A stretch of 64,000 nucleotides of DNA from Arthrobacter alkaliphilus (GTDB lineage: Bacteria > Actinomycetota > Actinomycetes > Actinomycetales > Micrococcaceae). Shown here one piece after another: positions 1 through 8,344 of the stretch. The notes beneath the pieces are model-generated. The model was not told the DNA's origin and ran no database searches. It was given only the letters and a program-made list of their open reading frames with translations. The stretch spans positions 125,326-189,325 of the forward strand of contig NZ_JAKEEC010000003.1 in assembly GCF_021483235.1 (NCBI RefSeq), written 5' to 3'. Positions within the stretch are counted from its first letter, which is position 1; each line of letters begins with the position of its first letter. The translations under genes were made by a program, and so were the position numbers.

Positions 1-501
1 GAGGTCCACAAGATCCAGGCTCGGGTTTGCCGGCGTTTCCACCACCACCAGGCCGGTGTCCTGACGGAGGGCACCCCGCACGCCGTCGGCCTTGACGAAG
101 GTGACCTGGCTGCCAAGCAGGCCGCTGGCCAGGACGTGGTCCGTGCCGCCGTAGAGCGGCCGCACCGCAACCACGTGCGTCTTGCCTTCTGATTGGGCAG
201 CGAGCAGCACGGCGCTGAAGGCGGCCATGCCGGAAGCAAAACCAACCGACTGTGCAGCACCCTCGAGCGCCGCTACGCCGTCTTCGAACCTGGCGACCGT
301 AGGATTCCAGAGACGCTGGTACACGGTGCTCTGACCGTCCAGCGGCGCGCCGCCGGTGGCCATCTGCTCGTAGGCGAGGCCGCCGTCGTGGACAGAAGGA
401 AGGGGCGCAGTGGTTGAAAGGTCGATGGGAACGGCATGCACGCCCTGCTCCGTGAGTCCTGTCCGGCCTGCGTGCACTGCGAGTGTATCGATGGCTGTCA
501 C
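1..501 (-). CDS. PLP-dependent Cys/Met metabolism enzyme, 3' end outside window (methionine gamma-lyase / cystathionine gamma-synthase type)
   Basis: The first 167 codons are present and the frame runs off the left edge. The start is GTG at 501, preceded by AGGAGAG at 504-510. The protein begins TAIDTLAVHAG and contains VPIDLSTT and YQRLWNPTVARFE, the layout of the Cys/Met metabolism PLP family (fold type I), followed by GFASGMAAFSAVLLAA and the cofactor-phosphate loop region. The PLP lysine lies beyond the window, so gamma-lyase, gamma-synthase and sulfhydrylase cannot be told apart. It is transcribed away from an Lrp-type regulator that starts 131 bp away. This is a common arrangement for amino-acid-responsive control of sulfur amino acid breakdown, but that role is inference. 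Confidence 0.88.
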   Translation of the reverse strand, partial: MTAIDTLAVHAGRTGLTEQGVHAVPIDLSTTAPLPSVHDGGLAYEQMATGGAPLDGQSTVYQRLWNPTVARFEDGVAALEGAAQSVGFASGMAAFSAVLLAAQSEGKTHVVAVRPLYGGTDHVLASGLLGSQVTFVKADGVRGALRQDTGLVVVETPANPSLDLVDL

Positions 502-632
502 TGCTCTCCTTGAATTATTCACCGTTGAATTCGGTCAGTATCTGGCAATAATTCGGAGATCGACAGTGCAAATGAATGGATTGAGCGGAAACCGGCACCT
601 ATGATGAATAGAAAGCACTTTGAGGAGGATCC
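502..632. promoter_or_regulatory. Divergent promoter region between the PLP enzyme and the Lrp regulator
   Basis: These 131 bp between two divergent starts are much more AT-rich than their surroundings. They contain GAATTATTC, GTTGAATTC and AATAATTCGG within about 60 bp, which resemble the degenerate AT-rich half-sites bound by Lrp/AsnC proteins. The Lrp ribosome binding site GAGGAGG is at 622-628. Binding by the adjacent regulator is inferred. Confidence 0.45.
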
Positions 633-1136
633 GTGACCATCACCCCGAAGAACGTTCGGCCCGTCGGCACCAGCGAGCCCTTGGACGCAATCGATGAACG
701 CATCCTCGCGGCTTTGGTTGACGACGCCCGGATCTCCAACAAGCAGTTGGCCGAACTCGTCGGCATTGCGCCGTCGACGGCGCTCATGCGCACGAGGTCG
801 CTCTCCGAACGCGGCATTATCGAGGGATTCGAAGCTGTGCTCAGCCTCCCGGCCATCGGCCGATCGGTCCAGGCCTTGATCGCCGTGCGGCTTCGCGCCC
901 ATGACCGCGACCAAATCGACCGCTTCACGGCCCGGGTTCCCGCGCTCCCTGCGGTAATCTCCACGTTCCACACCTCGGGCTCCGTGGACTACCTCCTGCA
1001 CATCGCAGTGGCCAACACCGACGACCTGCGCGACTGGGTCCTGGACAACCTCGCCACAGACCCTGTGGTGGGCCACACCGAGACCACTTTGGTCTTCGCC
1101 CATATCCAGGGCAACCACGGACCTCTGCCGGAATAA
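633..1136 (+). CDS. Lrp/AsnC family transcriptional regulator
   Basis: The protein has 167 aa, close to the usual Lrp length. An N-terminal winged HTH lies at about residues 20-65 (DAIDERILAALVDDARISN, then KQLAELVGIAPSTALMR), followed by a RAM-type ligand-binding half. The GTG start at 633 follows GAGGAGG by five bases. The gene is divergent from the PLP-dependent sulfur amino acid enzyme, so it probably controls that gene in response to an amino acid such as methionine. The effector is not visible in sequence. Confidence 0.9.
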   Translation: MTITPKNVRPVGTSEPLDAIDERILAALVDDARISNKQLAELVGIAPSTALMRTRSLSERGIIEGFEAVLSLPAIGRSVQALIAVRLRAHDRDQIDRFTARVPALPAVISTFHTSGSVDYLLHIAVANTDDLRDWVLDNLATDPVVGHTETTLVFAHIQGNHGPLPE

Positions 1137-1157
1137 CCGCCCGCCCCGGGGCGGGGG

Positions 1158-1183
1158 TCAGTGACGCGGCTCAGTGACGCGGC
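1158..1183. repeat. Tandem 13-bp duplication at the 3' end of a small gene
   Basis: TCAGTGACGCGGC occurs twice back to back. The second copy encodes the last codons and stop of the minus-strand 75-aa ORF, and the first copy repeats the same end with a second in-frame stop. A GC palindrome (CCGCCCCGGGGCGG, 1141-1154) follows and may act as a terminator between the convergent genes. Confidence 0.75.
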
Positions 1184-1398
1184 TCGAGTCCGGAGTGCGC
1201 GGCCCCGATGGCGTCCTGGCGCAAGTCGCTGAGTTCCTGGCGGCGCCTGAGCGCCGATTGCCGCAATGTCGCCTCGAGCGGAGGAAGATAGCGCCTGCGC
1301 TCGGCCCAAGAGACCAGGCCGGCTCCGATTCCGGCGGCTGCCGATTCCACCATGGATGGCCGGCGGTAGGTGCCGCATGATGCGGTGGCTGTGCTCAT
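1171..1398 (-). CDS. Small hypothetical protein coupled to the ArsR-type regulator
   Basis: The protein has 75 aa and starts at ATG 1398, whose first bases overlap the stop of the upstream regulator as ATGA (1395-1398). This is typical translational coupling. The protein has a short hydrophobic stretch (SMVESAAAGIGAGLVSW, about residues 15-31) and an Arg/Leu-rich C-terminal half. No family is recognised. A longer start further upstream would overlap the regulator by about 70 bp and is not needed. Confidence 0.6.
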   Translation of the reverse strand: MSTATASCGTYRRPSMVESAAAGIGAGLVSWAERRRYLPPLEATLRQSALRRRQELSDLRQDAIGAAHSGLEPRH

Positions 1399-2060
1399 GA
1401 CTCTTTCCCTTCGGTGGCTGCTGCGTGCGACTTCGCATCGCGGGACTTCTTGTCTCCGGCCCACGCCGGTACTCCCAGAATGGGGAACGCATTGAGATGG
1501 ATCTGCACGGGGCGGGCGTCATCCGCCTCGGGTTCGCTACGGATCTCCTCCAGGAGATTGCGGGCGAAGGCTTCAACGGAGCGGGAGTAGCGGCCAAGCT
1601 GCTCGGCCGACATCCGGGCGTTGGCCGTGTTGACGATTGCCGCCTCGAGCCACTCTTCGTCCAAAGAGTCCATGCCGTGTGCCATGAAGTCGGCGAGGAC
1701 GGCTTGCCTCCCGCGTTCGAATTCCCGGGTCACCAGGCGCGATGCCTCCTGGGTCGCCGGCGAGTGCGCCAATTCGGGGGAAGTGATCTGGATGGCCCCC
1801 TTGGGCCGCTCCCACCACCGCTCCCGCGCCGTTCCCTTGCCTTGGACTTCGTGGACGAAGTCGAACTTGGCGAGTTGCCGCAGGTGGTAACTCGTGGCGC
1901 CACTGGACTCATCGAGGAGCTCGGCCAGGCTGCACGCGGTCTGCGGTCCGTATCGGGACAGCATCTCAAGGATCTGAACGCGCAGGGGGTGAGCGAGCGC
2001 TTTGAGGGACGCCGTATCGACCTTGCGGACGGGGAATTCCGGCTCGTGAACCTTCTCCAT
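1395..2060 (-). CDS. ArsR-type winged-helix transcriptional regulator
   Basis: The protein is 221 aa from ATG 2060. A winged HTH covers about residues 10-80 (LKALAHPLRVQILEML, then GATSYHLRQLAKFDFV), characteristic of ArsR/YlmH-like repressors. The C-terminal half is acidic and of unknown function. A TTG start at 2096 is possible but would lie inside the inverted repeat that looks like this gene's own operator, so ATG 2060 is preferred. It is followed by a coupled small gene, and an MFS exporter gene lies upstream on the same strand. The ligand is unknown and no clustered metal-binding cysteines are visible. Confidence 0.82.
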   Translation of the reverse strand: MEKVHEPEFPVRKVDTASLKALAHPLRVQILEMLSRYGPQTACSLAELLDESSGATSYHLRQLAKFDFVHEVQGKGTARERWWERPKGAIQITSPELAHSPATQEASRLVTREFERGRQAVLADFMAHGMDSLDEEWLEAAIVNTANARMSAEQLGRYSRSVEAFARNLLEEIRSEPEADDARPVQIHLNAFPILGVPAWAGDKKSRDAKSHAAATEGKES

Positions 2061-2072
2061 GTCCGAGACGCT

Positions 2073-2125
2073 ACTCTTGCAAAGAAACCTTTGCAAGAGT
2101 TTCTTTGCAAACCGATCTTTGCAAC
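2073..2125. promoter_or_regulatory. Operator-like cluster of TTTGCAA boxes in front of the ArsR gene
   Basis: A perfect 12-bp inverted repeat (ACTCTTGCAAAG, 4-nt spacer, CTTTGCAAGAGT) covers 2073-2100. Two more CTTTGCAA half-sites follow at about 2103 and 2117. The cluster lies directly upstream of the preferred start of the ArsR-type regulator and suggests autoregulation. Confidence 0.6.
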
Positions 2126-2151
2126 TCTCGGCCTGAAATCAGGACCGCCGG

Positions 2152-3396
2152 TCAGCGCTTTCGGAGCACGCTGCGGAGGGACACAACAGCGAGTGCCGCA
2201 GCCGCCAGGCCGCACAGCACCGTGAAATTACCGGCGGCGACACCCAGCCCCATCACCGAGGCAGCAAGGCCGAGCCCGATGACCGGCACGGCGCTGCCAA
2301 GGTAGGTGATGACGTAGACGGTGCTAATGATCTGGGCATGCCTGGCCGCTTCGACTTTGCTGGCAACGTCGTTGAACACCAGCCGGAAGGCGATCCCCTG
2401 CCCCACCCCGGCGGACAGGCTCGCGGCCACCAAGAGCACCGGGCTGGACAGCGATGCCGCCGCACCCACCAGCACAATGGAAACGCCAAGCACCGCCAGT
2501 CCTGCGGGCACGGCGAACCTGCCGCGGACCGCGAGCAATTGGCTGAGCGCGGAGGCCCCGAGCGTCAGGCCGGCGAGCAGCCCCGTCATGGGCCGGGAAT
2601 CGGCATGCACGACGACGGCGAAGTAGCCGGGCGCGAGCGAAAGGCAGAAGCCGAAAACGGCAAAGCTGAGGAAACCGACGCCTGAGGCCAGCCAAAACGC
2701 TCCCCTGGCTTCCCGCGACACGGAGGGCCGCCGCGGGGCGAGCACCGTGTAGGGACGAGGGCCCTCCGCCGGCCGAATAGCCGGGCGTGCCTTGAGAAGC
2801 CACAGCGGGACCAGCAAAACGAGCAGGAGCGCCGAGTGGACGTAGAACGGCGTCGACGTCGCACCCGGGAGCAGCGAAAGGAGTCCGCCGATGGCCGGAC
2901 CGGCCGCCACGCCTCCCGAGGAAGAAAGCAGGGTGAAGCGCGAAGCCCACTCCGGCCGGGACGGAAGCAGCTCACGCAACGCCGCTGAGCTCGCTCCGGT
3001 GGCAAGGCCTACGGCAACGCCCTGGAGCATGCGGCCCGCCGAGAGCATCAAGAGGTTGTCCGCGTTCGCGAAAACCAGTCCGCCGGCCAGACCTACGGTG
3101 ACGGCCAGCACCAGGGCTGCACGCCTGCCGATATGGTCGGACCAATGGCCTGCGAGCATCAGCACGGCGACGAGCGCCAGGACGTAGCTTGCAAAGGCAA
3201 TAGTCACGCCCAGTGACGTAATTCCCAGTTCCGACTGAAGCAGCGGATACAGGGGGCTCGCCAAGTTGGCGCCGACCAGCAGTGTGAACATGACGGCGCC
3301 GGCAAGGACCAGCCGTGCAGTGGTGGAAGCATCCCAGCCCCAGCGTCCGGCGGTGGCCTGACGCATGCGCAGTTCGCTAAAGACAGTCATTTCCAT
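2152..3396 (-). CDS. MFS transporter (drug-efflux type)
   Basis: The protein has 414 aa with about 12 hydrophobic segments, a normal MFS length. Between TM2 and TM3 it has the conserved loop GHWSDHIGRRAALVL (motif A, G-x3-D-x2-GRR), and GRMLQGVAVGLATGASSAAL resembles the TM4-5 motif of proton antiporters. The start is ATG 3396; ATG 3390 is an alternative. It probably exports small molecules. The ArsR-type regulator downstream is a plausible controller, although its operator lies after this gene rather than before it. Confidence 0.85.
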   Translation of the reverse strand: MEMTVFSELRMRQATAGRWGWDASTTARLVLAGAVMFTLLVGANLASPLYPLLQSELGITSLGVTIAFASYVLALVAVLMLAGHWSDHIGRRAALVLAVTVGLAGGLVFANADNLLMLSAGRMLQGVAVGLATGASSAALRELLPSRPEWASRFTLLSSSGGVAAGPAIGGLLSLLPGATSTPFYVHSALLLVLLVPLWLLKARPAIRPAEGPRPYTVLAPRRPSVSREARGAFWLASGVGFLSFAVFGFCLSLAPGYFAVVVHADSRPMTGLLAGLTLGASALSQLLAVRGRFAVPAGLAVLGVSIVLVGAAASLSSPVLLVAASLSAGVGQGIAFRLVFNDVASKVEAARHAQIISTVYVITYLGSAVPVIGLGLAASVMGLGVAAGNFTVLCGLAAAALAVVSLRSVLRKR

Positions 3397-3547
3397 GCCT
3401 TTGCCTCAGCGGCCATCACGGAACCAGCCTTTTGGGCCTGGACTGGACGGCCCAAGTAAATGATGGCAACAGGATGTCGCATGCCTGCCAGATGGATCAG
3501 ATATCCGTGAAAGAATTGATCAAAACAATCAAAATTGATGTCTACAG
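3397..3547. promoter_or_regulatory. Divergent intergenic region (MFS / second Lrp regulator)
   Basis: This is a 151-bp gap between divergent starts. AT-rich repeats of the form TTGATCAAAACAATCAAAATTGATG near 3516-3540 contain several TTGATN half-sites, consistent with Lrp-type binding next to the regulator's own start. No clear RBS precedes ATG 3548. Confidence 0.35.
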
Positions 3548-4108
3548 ATGACCCGGAGTGATGATTTGAACACCCTCGATCCTACGGACCTGAAAATCCT
3601 GCTGGAGCTGATCCGCGATCCCAGGGTTCAGATCGGCGAACTCAGCGAGTCCTTGGGGATTGCGCGCAACACCGCCCAATCGAGGATGCGCCGCCTGGTC
3701 CGGTCGGGCGTACTGAACGACGGCGGCCGCGAGGTGGACCTCGAAAAGGTGGGGTACGACGTCGTCGGCTTTGTGACGCTGGAGGTGACCCACCGGGAAC
3801 TCGACGGCGTGATCGGCGCCCTGCGCCGGATCCCGCAGGTCCTTGAGGTTCATGAAATTTCCGGGCGGGGCGATCTCCTGTGCCGGGTGGTGGCCACCGA
3901 CACGCACAACCTGCAGACCGCGCTTCGCTCGGTCCTCAGAACCAAGGGCGTCATCCGCACGGAAACGGTGCTCGCCCTGCATACCCACATCCCCTACCGG
4001 ACAGAGCCGCTCATCGGCAGGCTCGTGGTTGCCGCGGAAACTGCGGGCGCCGCCAAGCGGGGCAAACCGCAGGTTTCCGCTGATTCGCCACCCAGCGAAG
4101 CCGACTAG
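3548..4108 (+). CDS. Lrp/AsnC family transcriptional regulator
   Basis: The protein has 186 aa. The HTH lies at about residues 10-55 (LDPTDLKILLELIRDPRVQ, then GIARNTAQSRMRRLV), followed by a RAM domain with SGRGDLLCRVVATDTHNL. It has a short Lys/Pro-rich C-terminal tail. It is followed after 9 bp by a DUF1761 membrane protein and then corA, so the three may be cotranscribed. The target and ligand are unknown. Confidence 0.88.
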   Translation: MTRSDDLNTLDPTDLKILLELIRDPRVQIGELSESLGIARNTAQSRMRRLVRSGVLNDGGREVDLEKVGYDVVGFVTLEVTHRELDGVIGALRRIPQVLEVHEISGRGDLLCRVVATDTHNLQTALRSVLRTKGVIRTETVLALHTHIPYRTEPLIGRLVVAAETAGAAKRGKPQVSADSPPSEAD

Positions 4109-4117
4109 GATTCCAGA

Positions 4118-4543
4118 ATGGATTGGCTTACTTCCCTTCAGCACCTCAATTGGCTGGCGATTCTCCTGGCCTTTGTTTCAAGCATGGTCATCGGTTTTGT
4201 CTGGTACATGCCGGCGGTCCTCGGCAAACGATGGATGCAGGCCATTGGCAAGACCGCGGAAGACCTCAAGAAGATCGATGGAGGCGCAGCGATCTGGATC
4301 CCCATGATGGTGGCCGCCGCACTCACGAGCATCCTGCTTGCTGTCCTCATCGGGAAGCTGGACATCCACGGAAGCCTCGCAGCCGGTTTCTTCGCACTGG
4401 TGATCGCGGCGGTCTTCCGTGTCGGCGGCCACGTCATCCACAACGGTTTCGCGGGCAGGCCGTCCGCCGTGACCCTCATCGATTCCGGCCATGACATCGT
4501 GGCCATGACCGTCGCCGGGTCCATCATCGGGGCATTGCAGTAG
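4118..4543 (+). CDS. DUF1761 family membrane protein
   Basis: The protein has 141 aa with four predicted membrane helices (about residues 12-32, 60-80, 85-105 and 120-140). The N-terminal NWLAILLAFVSSMVIGFVWY and the GKRWMQ segment match the DUF1761 family of small integral membrane proteins. The family's function is unknown. It begins 9 bp after the Lrp stop and ends 15 bp before corA. Confidence 0.8.
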   Translation: MDWLTSLQHLNWLAILLAFVSSMVIGFVWYMPAVLGKRWMQAIGKTAEDLKKIDGGAAIWIPMMVAAALTSILLAVLIGKLDIHGSLAAGFFALVIAAVFRVGGHVIHNGFAGRPSAVTLIDSGHDIVAMTVAGSIIGALQ

Positions 4544-4558
4544 GAGGAGAATACCCTT

Positions 4559-5554
4559 GTGACCATCATTGACAATGCCGTCTATGTGAACGGTGTCCGG
4601 ACTGCGACTCCGGAAAGCATTGAGCAGAGTGTCGAAACTCTGGCCGCCCACGGCGGAATGGTGTGGATTGGACTTTACCGGCCGGACGAGGCGGAAATGG
4701 CGGCGGTGGCTGCCGAGTTCGGTCTCCACCTGCTAGCTGTCGAGGACGCCGTCAACGCCCACCAGCGGCCCAAGCTGGAGCGGTACGACAACAACCTCTT
4801 CACGGTCCTACGTCCTGCGAGATACGTCGACGCCACTGAGACCGTGGAGTTCGGTGAACTTCATATCTTCACGGGGAGGAACTTCGTAGTCACGGTCCGG
4901 CACGCCGAAACACCCGGCGTCGCCAAGGTTCGACGCGAGTTGGAACAACAGCCGGAGCTGCTGCGGCACGGTCCCGAAGCCGTCCTGTACGCACTGTTGG
5001 ACCGGGTGGTGGACGACTACGGCCCAGTGATCTCCGGGCTGGAAAACGACATCGACGAGATCGAAGACCAACTGTTTGGCGGCGATCCCTTGGTTTCGCG
5101 GCGCATCTACGAACTCGCCCGGGAGGTCATCCAGTTCCAGCGCGCGATCAACCCGCTCCCGGAGATGATGGCGGCCTTGAGGCGCGGGTTCGTGAAATAC
5201 CAAGTCGACATCGAACTGCAGCGCAAGCTCCGCGACGTGGAAGACCACGTCGAACAGGTGATTTCCCGGGCAAACGGATTCCGCGAGCTGCTGCAAAACG
5301 CCCTGACCCTCGACGGGACGCTGACCGCGAACCGGCAAAACGAGGCTAGTGCGGCACAAAACGAACAAACCAAGAAGATCTCCTCGTGGGCGGCGATCTT
5401 CTTCGCACCCGCGTTCGTAACCGGGCTCTATGGCATGAACTTCGACGTCATGCCCGAGCTGCACTGGCCGCTCGGCTACCCCATGGCGCTCGGCATGATG
5501 GTCCTGGCGGGCTTTGCCATGTGGGTCGTCTTCAAACGGAAAAACTGGCTCTAG
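4559..5554 (+). CDS. corA: CorA-type magnesium/cobalt channel
   Basis: The protein has 331 aa, typical for CorA, with a GTG start after GGAGGAG at 4542-4548. A large cytoplasmic domain with a long helical stalk is followed by two C-terminal membrane helices. The signature YGMN occurs at residues 291-294 between the helices, and the C-terminus ends in the basic KRKNWL common in the family. The role is passive uptake of Mg2+ and possibly Co2+ or Ni2+. No Mg-sensing leader was recognised upstream. Confidence 0.93.
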   Translation: MTIIDNAVYVNGVRTATPESIEQSVETLAAHGGMVWIGLYRPDEAEMAAVAAEFGLHLLAVEDAVNAHQRPKLERYDNNLFTVLRPARYVDATETVEFGELHIFTGRNFVVTVRHAETPGVAKVRRELEQQPELLRHGPEAVLYALLDRVVDDYGPVISGLENDIDEIEDQLFGGDPLVSRRIYELAREVIQFQRAINPLPEMMAALRRGFVKYQVDIELQRKLRDVEDHVEQVISRANGFRELLQNALTLDGTLTANRQNEASAAQNEQTKKISSWAAIFFAPAFVTGLYGMNFDVMPELHWPLGYPMALGMMVLAGFAMWVVFKRKNWL

Positions 5555-5598
5555 TGTTCCCGGTCTCCCCCGGGCGACGCCTCGATGCGTCGGGTTTT

Positions 5599-6475
5599 AT
5601 GGCGGAAATCATCGCTGACGCGAACGCTTCAGGGTTCGACCTTGAGCCGGCCCAGGCCGCCGCAGCCGCCCGGCTCTGCCAGCTGGGCGAGTCACTCCCC
5701 AGCCGCCGCTCGATGCTCCGGCGGAGGGCGCCGCGCAGCATCTACCTTTACGGTCCCGTGGGCCGCGCTCGTCGTGACGTCTAACTACGCACCGGATAAG
5801 TTGTTGCCGAACCCTCTGTGGCACGACCATTTCATCCCGACCATCGGGGTGATCAAGGAGATGATGGACATCATGGAGATCGATGGAGACACTGATTTCC
5901 GGCGTTCGCCGGTTCCTGGTTCCGCTGCCGAACCGCCGGGCACTTCCCCTGGCCAAGAGGCTTTCAGGATGGGGAAGATCATTACTCCCGGAACGCCCGC
6001 ACAACTCGGAGCTTTCGGACTGTTCCGGCCGGCGAAGTCGCAGAATCGGATCCTGACCCCGACAACGCAACCACTCGCGGTCGAAGCGGCTGACGACATG
6101 CTCTGGGTCGACTTCGCGGAATTGTGCGGCGGCCTGATGTCGACGGCGGACTACTTGGCTCTGGCTGCGGACTACGGAACCTGGGTGATTGACGGCGTGC
6201 CCTCTCCGAGCATTGGTTCGGCGGCCGGGTCCGCCTCAGCCTGGCAACGATTCAGCCATGTTGTGGATATCCTGCACGACCAGGACATCACGCTCTTCCT
6301 GGTGGGCCACGGTCCCTTGAACTGGGACGTGGCCGGTGATCCGGCCCACCGAACCGGCTCCCAGCAAACGAGCGTGCAGCCTGTCGACCTTGCCAGAATC
6401 GCGAGCCGGCTGGCGCTCCTGGGGCGGGTTGAAGCCCCGGAGCCGTTCGAAGAAGTAGAGGCGGCGGGCAGCTGA
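5599..6475 (+). pseudogene. zapE: Broken zapE (AFG1-like cell-division ATPase)
   Basis: The first part (frame of 5599-5784) reads MAEIIADANASGFDLEPAQ and ends SIYLYGPVGR, the start of the ZapE P-loop, but the GKS/T residues are missing. The reading frame then shifts. From about 5770 another frame reads VVTSNYAPDKLLPNPLWHDH and continues to a ZapE-like C-terminus, stopping at 6475. An internal deletion therefore removed the Walker A lysine through the Walker B region (roughly 80-100 codons by comparison with the family) and broke the frame. No intact ATPase can be made. It lies just downstream of corA. Confidence 0.8.
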
Positions 6476-6503
6476 AGGACGGCTCGCCGTCGGGCCGCGT
6501 CCA

Positions 6504-6534
6504 TCCCCCTCCGGAACATGTGTCCGGAGGGGGA
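6504..6534. terminator. Bidirectional hairpin terminator
   Basis: A perfect 12-bp inverted repeat (TCCCCCTCCGGA / TCCGGAGGGGGA) with a 7-nt loop lies between the broken zapE and the convergent small membrane-protein gene. No long T-tract follows. Confidence 0.6.
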
Positions 6535-6552
6535 CAGTGTGGCAGTTGGACG

Positions 6553-6699
6553 CTATACGCGCGACCTGCCGCGGATGAAGTGGAAAATCAGAACGATCAC
6601 AGCAATAACCAGAAGCAGGTGAATAAGCCCGCCGCCGATGTTGCCGATGAAGCCGAGAAGCCAGAGGACGGCGATAACGATGGCTATCCAAAGCAACAT
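6553..6699 (-). CDS. Lmo0937-type small membrane protein
   Basis: The protein has 48 aa with two hydrophobic segments (LLWIAIVIAVLWLLGFI and LIHLLLVIAVIVLIFHFI) separated by a Gly-rich turn and ending RGRSRV, the pattern of the lmo0937 family. ATG 6699 is preceded by AAAGGAG with good spacing, which excludes the longer in-frame start. Such proteins are often stress-induced in Gram-positives. A TAAGTATACTTA palindrome sits about 57 bp upstream. Confidence 0.85.
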   Translation of the reverse strand: MLLWIAIVIAVLWLLGFIGNIGGGLIHLLLVIAVIVLIFHFIRGRSRV

Positions 6700-6755
6700 G
6701 AGATTCTCCTTTGTTTGGGTGCGTGCCCTGGCCGGCGGCCGGAGCATCCAAGTCG

Positions 6756-6767
6756 TAAGTATACTTA
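6756..6767. promoter_or_regulatory. TAAGTATACTTA palindrome upstream of the lmo0937-type gene
   Basis: A perfect 12-bp palindrome lies in the promoter position of the minus-strand gene ending at 6553. Closely related elements precede three other genes in the window (25607, 30683, 30787). Confidence 0.5.
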
Positions 6768-6854
6768 TCAATCGGTCGAAGTGGGCGCTTTAGCGCGGTA
6801 TTTCCATACAAGAGCCGCCATTTCCATACATCCGCCGCCGTCGGCCGACGTCGA

Positions 6855-7418
6855 TCATTGGGCGATACGGGGCCGCTCGCTCATCCACTCGGCACGAAGT
6901 ATGGAAAATACTTCCTTGTCGTACCGCTTGCCGTCGTACACCCAGCTACTTCGGAGGACGCCCTCTGAGCGCATGCCCAGTCGCTGCGCGACGGCAACGC
7001 TGCGGCGGTTGTCAGTACGGCACCGCCACTCCACGCGGGACATCCCCCGCTCCACGAAGGCCCACTCCATGAGCAGTTCCACTGACCGTGTAATGAGGCC
7101 GCCGCCGACAACATCGGGCTCGAGCCAACAGCCAATCTCGCAGATGCCCCAGGCGGGGTCGAATGCCACAAACATCACGCCTCCGACGATCCTGCCACGG
7201 TCCCATAGACCGTAGATGCGCGCTCCATCATTCGCCGTGGCTGTGGCGTAGCGTTGAAGGGTGGCGCGGGCACCCTCAACCGTGTCGGTGACAAAGGTCG
7301 GCCCGACCCATGGCCGGATATGGTCCTGCGCCCTGCTCATATGCTCGGCAAACTCGCAGGCATGCCATGTCTCGAGGGGCTTCAGGACGACCCCGCCCCG
7401 CACGGCTGTTTCAAACAT
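6855..7418 (-). CDS. GNAT acetyltransferase, RimJ/RimL type
   Basis: The protein has 187 aa. The start at ATG 7418 follows CTGGAGAA. The protein has the RimJ/RimL pattern: an N-terminal LKPLETWHACEF, a central GGVMFVAFDPAWGICEIGCWL strand, and the acetyl-CoA/substrate segment RVEWRCRTDNRRSVAVAQRL followed by GMRSEGVLR. It probably acetylates a protein N-terminus or a small amine; the substrate is not predictable. It is separated from the fluC operon by about 70 bp and read in the same direction. Confidence 0.85.
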   Translation of the reverse strand: MFETAVRGGVVLKPLETWHACEFAEHMSRAQDHIRPWVGPTFVTDTVEGARATLQRYATATANDGARIYGLWDRGRIVGGVMFVAFDPAWGICEIGCWLEPDVVGGGLITRSVELLMEWAFVERGMSRVEWRCRTDNRRSVAVAQRLGMRSEGVLRSSWVYDGKRYDKEVFSILRAEWMSERPRIAQ

Positions 7419-7487
7419 GGTTTTCTCCAGAGGGTTTTTATAGGGCTGGTTGCCGCTGTCGGGCGGACGGTTACGTAGACGCGCGAC

Positions 7488-7856
7488 TCAGAACAACAAC
7501 ACCAGCCCGACGCCGGCCGCCGCCGCTCCGACGCACGCCACCATGGTGCCAACGCCATTGACGAGGGCCAGTCCGGTCCGGCCGCTCTGGACAAGCCTGA
7601 CGGTCTCGAGGCTTGCCGTACTGAAGGTGGTGTATCCGCCGAGGAATCCGGTGCCGAGAATCAGCTGGAGGGACTCGGGAGCCTGATGCGCCATGACCAG
7701 CCCGGCCAGGATCCCGATGAGCAACGACCCGGAGACGTTGATGAAGATCGTTCCCAGCGGCAGCGCGGTCCTGGCCCAGGAACGGACCACTCCATCCACC
7801 ACGAAACGGGCGGCCGCGCCTATGCCCCCGGCGAGCGCAAGCAAAGCAAGTGTCAT
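7488..7856 (-). CDS. crcB: Fluoride channel FluC (CrcB), second subunit
   Basis: The protein has 122 aa and four membrane helices. Family signatures are GGIGAAARFVV near the N-terminus, IFINVSGSLLIG (the central Asn of TM2) and GFLGGYTTFST (the TM3 break with pore phenylalanines). The start at ATG 7856 overlaps the previous fluC stop as ATGA. It exports F- passively. Together with the neighbouring paralog it may form a heterodimeric channel. Confidence 0.93.
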   Translation of the reverse strand: MTLALLALAGGIGAAARFVVDGVVRSWARTALPLGTIFINVSGSLLIGILAGLVMAHQAPESLQLILGTGFLGGYTTFSTASLETVRLVQSGRTGLALVNGVGTMVACVGAAAAGVGLVLLF

Positions 7857-8344
7857 GGCCTGGCTTTCTGAACCCGCTGGTTGGACCTGTGCCGGAACGC
7901 GCCAAGCCAAATACCCAGGGTTGTGGCCGCGACGCCCCCTAAAAGGCTGGCCACCAAGTACCACATGGCGTCCATCCCGCGCCCTGCCCCGAAGAGATGT
8001 ACCGACTCCAGCGCCAAGGTGCTGTAAGTCGTGTAGGCCCCTAGGAAACCACTTCCGACGCCCAGACGGGCAATCCGGCGGAGGCCGGCGTCGGGCCCGC
8101 TCCGGGCGAGTGCTTCGAGAAGCCAACCAAGCGCGAGCGCCCCGGACAGGTTGATCAGCAGGGTGGGCAGCGGCCACCCGTTCGGCGCCGGAAGGGCCAT
8201 GCCGAACCCGTAGCGGCTCAAAGCCCCCAGGATTCCTCCGGCCACGACGAGCAGAACGAACCGCCCGTGAAGATGGAGCGGGCGGTGCGGTTGCCGGTCC
8301 GGTGACACTTTGGTTTTGGCCGGTGCGGTGCTGCTTTCCTTCAT
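7853..8344 (-). CDS. crcB: Fluoride channel FluC (CrcB), first subunit
   Basis: The protein has 163 aa and is longer than its partner because of a charged N-terminal extension of about 28 residues. It shows GGILGALSRYGFG, LLINLSGALALGW and GFLGAYTTYST, all FluC signatures; TTYST replaces the usual TTFST in the TM3 break. Overlaps with both neighbours (8341-8344 and 7853-7856) indicate one transcript with a universal stress protein upstream. Confidence 0.93.
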   Translation of the reverse strand: MKESSTAPAKTKVSPDRQPHRPLHLHGRFVLLVVAGGILGALSRYGFGMALPAPNGWPLPTLLINLSGALALGWLLEALARSGPDAGLRRIARLGVGSGFLGAYTTYSTLALESVHLFGAGRGMDAMWYLVASLLGGVAATTLGIWLGAFRHRSNQRVQKARP

